A stretch of DNA of 10,530 bases from Burkholderia sp. (GTDB lineage: Bacteria > Pseudomonadota > Gammaproteobacteria > Burkholderiales > Burkholderiaceae). The stretch is taken from positions 1 through 10,530 of the forward strand of contig JAQGMD010000275.1 in the NCBI GenBank assembly GCA_028292565.1, given 5' to 3'. The notes under the pieces were generated by a model that was not told the origin of the DNA, ran no database searches, and saw only the letters and a program-made list of their open reading frames with translations. Below are positions 7,112 to 10,530 of this stretch, one piece after another (the stretch's first letter is position 1; each line of letters starts with the position of its first letter). The position numbers and the translations under genes were made by a program.

Positions 7112-8040
7112 GAGTCCGGTCCCCTGCAGCTCGCCCGATACTCGTGTACCGCCGCCGCAATTCCATCATTCATCGTAAGAGCCGGAGCCCATCCACAATG
7201 GCTTTTAAGGAGCGATGCATCGCCAACCAGGTAGGGCACGTCATCCGGGCGGAACGGCAGGGCATTAAATTGCAGCAAGCCTTGATCCGCGCCGAGCATA
7301 CGCGCCGTTGCCCGCGCAAAATCGGCGACTGTGTGTCCTTTCCCTGTTGCGAGGTTGTAGATGGCGCTGGGAAGCGCGTGCCGGAGCGCGGCCTCGAGCG
7401 CGGCCATCAGACCGGCGCACGCGTCATCGATATAAACGAAGTCGCGAATCTGAGTGCCCGCGGAAAGCCGGACGGGACGGCCGGCAGTCAGGTTTTGCAG
7501 CAAGGACGGTAACAGGCGATAGGGGGCCTCGCCCGGCCCGAACACATTGAACAAGCGGACGACCGCCACGGGAATGTGATGGCCGGCACCCTGTGCGAGT
7601 GCCAGAATGCCGCCTGCCGCCTTTGATGCGCCGTATAACTTGCGCATCTCTAATGCCGAATGTTCGGTCAAGCTTTTTGCACCAGAAGGCCGCTGGTATT
7701 CGGCACAGGTTCCGGCCGTGACCACAGCCTTTGCTCCGTGCTTTGCCGCAATCGGAATCATCATCCCCGGCAGCAGGCTATTGATCGCCATGAGCGTTTT
7801 TTCATCACGGTCACCAGGATTGACGCCTGCTGCCGCCAGATGGAAAACAGCATCGAATGATGTGTGTCGTAACGCCCGCTCAATGTCTGCCGATTCCAAC
7901 AGAAGCGTCTCGATCTCCTCAGCGCCGGCGATATGGCAAGCACGACGGCCGACAGCCAGTACCGAGTCGCCACGAGAAATCAGGTGTGCCGCCAGTCTTC
8001 GGCCAATGAAACCCGTCGCGCCGGTGAGCAGGATACGCAT
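7096..8040 (-). CDS. NAD-dependent epimerase/dehydratase family protein, probable CDP-sugar reductase or epimerase
   Basis: The 314-residue product is an extended short-chain dehydrogenase/reductase: NAD(P)-binding TGATGFIG (6-13), FHLAAAG (66-72), the active-site strand VVTAGTCAEYQ (106-116), catalytic YGASK (136-140), RLFNVFGPGE (162-171) and RDFVYIDD (199-206). It lies 4 bp after rfbG, and GGAGG from the end of that gene provides its ribosome binding site. It is therefore likely to act on the RfbG product, CDP-4-dehydro-6-deoxyglucose, reducing C4 (as in CDP-abequose or paratose synthases, or enzymes for 6-deoxygulose) or epimerising it. The exact product cannot be told from motifs. The last codons overlap the glycosyltransferase start by 16 bp. 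SDR family membership is firm; the CDP-sugar assignment comes from context. Confidence 0.9.
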   Translation of the reverse strand: MRILLTGATGFIGRRLAAHLISRGDSVLAVGRRACHIAGAEEIETLLLESADIERALRHTSFDAVFHLAAAGVNPGDRDEKTLMAINSLLPGMMIPIAAKHGAKAVVTAGTCAEYQRPSGAKSLTEHSALEMRKLYGASKAAGGILALAQGAGHHIPVAVVRLFNVFGPGEAPYRLLPSLLQNLTAGRPVRLSAGTQIRDFVYIDDACAGLMAALEAALRHALPSAIYNLATGKGHTVADFARATARMLGADQGLLQFNALPFRPDDVPYLVGDASLLKSHCGWAPALTMNDGIAAAVHEYRASCRGPDSCITI

Positions 8041-8044
8041 GGCT

Positions 8045-9139
8045 TCATCCCTCCGCTTCTGCCCCTGCCGTGCGCCACGCTTCCAATTGCATCATGGACA
8101 AGTCACGAATGGTGCGGGGATTCCTGTAATATTCGCGATACCAGACGGCTGTCTCTGCAATCGCTCTGTCGGTATCCCATGCCGGAAGCCAGCCGAGCAC
8201 ATTGCGCGCCAGTGAACTGTCCAGCGTCAGGTAGTGTGTTTCGGGAAGCGGATTTTCCGTGTATTCCAGATCCGGGCGCGCCCAATGCCGTGAGAGTCCT
8301 TCCAGAACTTCGCTTACAGTAAAGCCTCGATGATCGAGCGGCCCGAAATTCCATGCGCGTGCATGCTGCTGTGGGCGTTCAGCCAGCCCGGCAAGCAACA
8401 TCAGGTAGCCGTGTACCAGCGCCAGCACATGTTGCCAGGGGCGTACCGCATCCGGATAGCGCAAGGTAAGGCGAGAGCCGGACATGACCGCGCGCACGAA
8501 GTCGGGGATCAAGCGGTCTTCCGACCAGTCGCCGCCTCCGATAATGTTTCCCCCGCGCGCCGCAGCAATCGCCAGTCCTGTCCCGTCGGTTTTTCCAAAA
8601 CAGGCGCGGTAGCTGTCGATGATCATTTCAGCAGCGGCTTTCGAAGCGCTGTAGGGATCTTTCCCGCCTAAGGGATCGCTCTCCCTATAGGGCCAGGGAC
8701 CGTCGTTATTCTTGTAGACCTTGTCGGTTGTGACGCATACGGCGGCGCGCACCGACGGAGTCAGGCGCGCCGCTTCCAGAACGTGAGCAGTGCCGACGGC
8801 ATTGACCGCAAAGGTCGGAACCGGCTGCCGGTAAGAGAGCCGTACCAGCGGCTGGGCCGCGAGGTGCAATACCAGCTCGGGCTCGAAATGATCGAAGAAT
8901 GCTTGCAGCTTTGCATGGTCGCGAATGTCCCCATACTCTGAAACGATTTCCCGATGAATGCCGGATTCCAGGTAGAGCGACGGGCTGGTATCGGGAGGCA
9001 GGGAATAACCCGCGAGGCGCGCGCCGAGGGACTTTAACCATAAACACGACCAGCTCCCCGTGAAGCCGGTGTGGCCCGTGATTAATACCCGCTTTCCCGC
9101 CAATGCGCGCTCAAACCTGAGCAAACAATTCATGTTCAT
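8045..9139 (-). CDS. rfbG: CDP-glucose 4,6-dehydratase
   Basis: RfbG (DdhB) converts CDP-glucose to CDP-4-dehydro-6-deoxyglucose with bound NAD. Counted from ATG 9139, the 364-residue product shows TGHTGFTGSW (21-30), YGDIRD (69-74), HLAAQPLVR (92-100), VTTDKVYKN (136-144), catalytic YSASK (163-167), and the family-typical ARGGNIIGGGDWSEDRLIPD (194-213); RPWQHVL follows further on. Family length is about 357-360, which supports a start at 9139 or at the ATG at 9133. The frame stays open to a TTG at 9238, with another ATG at 9175, but the added residues do not look like the family and the TTG lies in the -35 box of a promoter. No start has a good Shine-Dalgarno, so the exact start is uncertain. 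It is the first gene of the sugar operon, and its stop is 4 bp from the SDR gene. Confidence 0.95.
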   Translation of the reverse strand: MNMNCLLRFERALAGKRVLITGHTGFTGSWSCLWLKSLGARLAGYSLPPDTSPSLYLESGIHREIVSEYGDIRDHAKLQAFFDHFEPELVLHLAAQPLVRLSYRQPVPTFAVNAVGTAHVLEAARLTPSVRAAVCVTTDKVYKNNDGPWPYRESDPLGGKDPYSASKAAAEMIIDSYRACFGKTDGTGLAIAAARGGNIIGGGDWSEDRLIPDFVRAVMSGSRLTLRYPDAVRPWQHVLALVHGYLMLLAGLAERPQQHARAWNFGPLDHRGFTVSEVLEGLSRHWARPDLEYTENPLPETHYLTLDSSLARNVLGWLPAWDTDRAIAETAVWYREYYRNPRTIRDLSMMQLEAWRTAGAEAEG

Positions 9140-9209
9140 AGCCAGTGGGACTGTTCGCGATGCGGCTGCTTCCATGAAACCAAAACGCGCCGGAGCATCG
9201 CACCCGTCA

Positions 9210-9238
9210 GTTATATATAGACTGCGGGGCTTGTCCAA
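9210..9238 (-). promoter_or_regulatory. Sigma70-type promoter for the sugar operon
   Basis: On the minus strand, TTGGAC (9238-9233) and TATAAC (9215-9210) are separated by exactly 17 bp. Each hexamer keeps the strongly conserved consensus positions. The predicted transcript start is near 9203, about 64 nt ahead of the preferred rfbG start and 28 nt ahead of the ATG at 9175. No other candidate in the purD-rfbG gap is as good. Confidence 0.65.
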
Positions 9239-9245
9239 CTTTGTG

Positions 9246-9261
9246 ACGTCGCAAACGTCGC
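9246..9261. repeat. Direct repeat upstream of the -35 box
   Basis: ACGTCGC occurs twice (9246-9252 and 9255-9261) with a 2-bp spacer, giving a 9-bp period. The copies lie 8-23 bp upstream of the predicted -35 hexamer, roughly -43 to -58 from the start site. That is a usual place for an activator site, but a pair of 7-mers could be chance. Confidence 0.4.
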
Positions 9262-9309
9262 CTAACTCAGGAGAGTTTCCTTGTTAGTAACTGATGCTGT
9301 TATGAAGGT

Positions 9310-9327
9310 CGGACCAAGCCGGACCAA
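9310..9327. repeat. Direct repeat with 10-bp period
   Basis: CGGACCAA occurs at 9310-9317 and 9320-9327, so the two copies face the same side of the helix. They lie about 110-125 bp upstream of the predicted rfbG transcript start. This may be a regulator-binding site; no known regulator was recognised from it. Confidence 0.4.
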
Positions 9328-9441
9328 TTCGCGATGTATCTTGCGAAAGCGCATCGCTGCGGAACCTTGATGATCGCGCGCAGGAAGAAAACGAAGGGGG
9401 AATGGAGGTAAGAGGGGGTTTTTGTGCGACGACATTGTGCA

Positions 9442-9485
9442 GTCCGGGCCGGCGCGTCCCGTTCAAAGGCGCGCCCGCTCCGGAC
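9442..9485 (-). terminator. GC-rich hairpin after purD, possible terminator
   Basis: Starting 11 bp past the purD stop, GTCCGG (9485-9480) pairs with CCGGAC (9447-9442). Further pairing inside (CGG/CCG, then CGCG/CGCG with a bulge) gives a long imperfect stem around a TTTGAAC-containing loop. No T-run follows directly, so it is not a classic intrinsic terminator. It could still end or weaken the purD transcript or protect its 3' end. Confidence 0.4.
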
Positions 9486-9495
9486 AGCAGGTTAC

Positions 9496-10530
<1,035 letters not shown>

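Larger units (their letters stand above)
9140..9495. other. Non-coding stretch between purD and the sugar operon
   Basis: I see no convincing gene here. A 60-codon minus-strand frame (9284-9466) has no family-like features, and its N-terminal part falls in the GC-rich hairpin. The stretch holds, in transcription order from purD: a GC-rich hairpin, a purine-rich tract on the plus strand (about 9381-9422), a small stem-loop (TGCG-AAAG-CGCA, 9342-9353) nested in a GCGATG/CATCGC inverted repeat (9331-9336 and 9352-9357), two tandem direct repeats, and the promoter for rfbG. It is the longest gene-free stretch in the window and the likely control region of the cassette. Confidence 0.6.

Noticed and set aside
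9140..9238. Longer N-terminus for RfbG starting at TTG 9238
   Set aside because: The codons overlap a -35/-10 promoter and do not resemble the family; length from 9139 already matches RfbG.
9284..9466. Small gene of 60 codons between purD and rfbG
   Set aside because: No convincing ribosome binding site, and composition rich in Ser, Pro and Arg with no family match that I can recognise; it overlaps the purD hairpin.

Overview
The window is a run of genes all read on the minus strand, so transcription goes from the right end to the left. The GC-rich sequence and the outer genes purD (right) and hemF (left) suggest a betaproteobacterium, most likely of the order Burkholderiales and possibly Oxalobacteraceae-like. 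In that group purD and hemF normally lie side by side, often followed by nadD. This placement rests on gene order and protein character, not on a database search.

Right to left the layout is: the C-terminal part of purD (9496-10530); a 356-bp non-coding stretch (9140-9495) with direct repeats, a GC-rich hairpin and a good sigma70-type promoter; then seven tightly packed genes (9139 to 1025): CDP-glucose 4,6-dehydratase (rfbG), an extended-SDR NDP-sugar reductase/epimerase, a GtrB/ArnC-like membrane-anchored family 2 glycosyltransferase, glucose-1-phosphate cytidylyltransferase (rfbF), a UPF0104 (lysylphosphatidylglycerol synthase transmembrane-like) protein, an FAD-dependent amine-oxidase-fold oxidoreductase, and a large polytopic membrane protein with a C-terminal beta-rich domain. 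Adjacent genes overlap by 16 bp or are separated by 2-17 bp, which points to one operon. After a 93-bp gap with an inverted repeat comes hemF (80-931), which seems to lack the usual last ~20-25 residues, and then the first codons of a probable AAA-type ATPase gene running off the left edge.

My reading is that a surface-glycan cassette sits between two housekeeping genes. RfbF and RfbG make CDP-4-dehydro-6-deoxyglucose from glucose-1-phosphate. The SDR enzyme probably reduces or epimerises it to a CDP-6-deoxyhexose. The GtrB-like transferase may move a sugar to a lipid carrier or an acceptor on the inner membrane. The UPF0104 and polytopic proteins are candidates for lipid-linked transport and periplasmic transfer. 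The FAD oxidoreductase has no assigned role in such a pathway, and the 3-dehydratase (RfbH/DdhC) needed for 3,6-dideoxyhexoses is not in the window. I saw no RNA gene, CRISPR array, transposase or phage gene.
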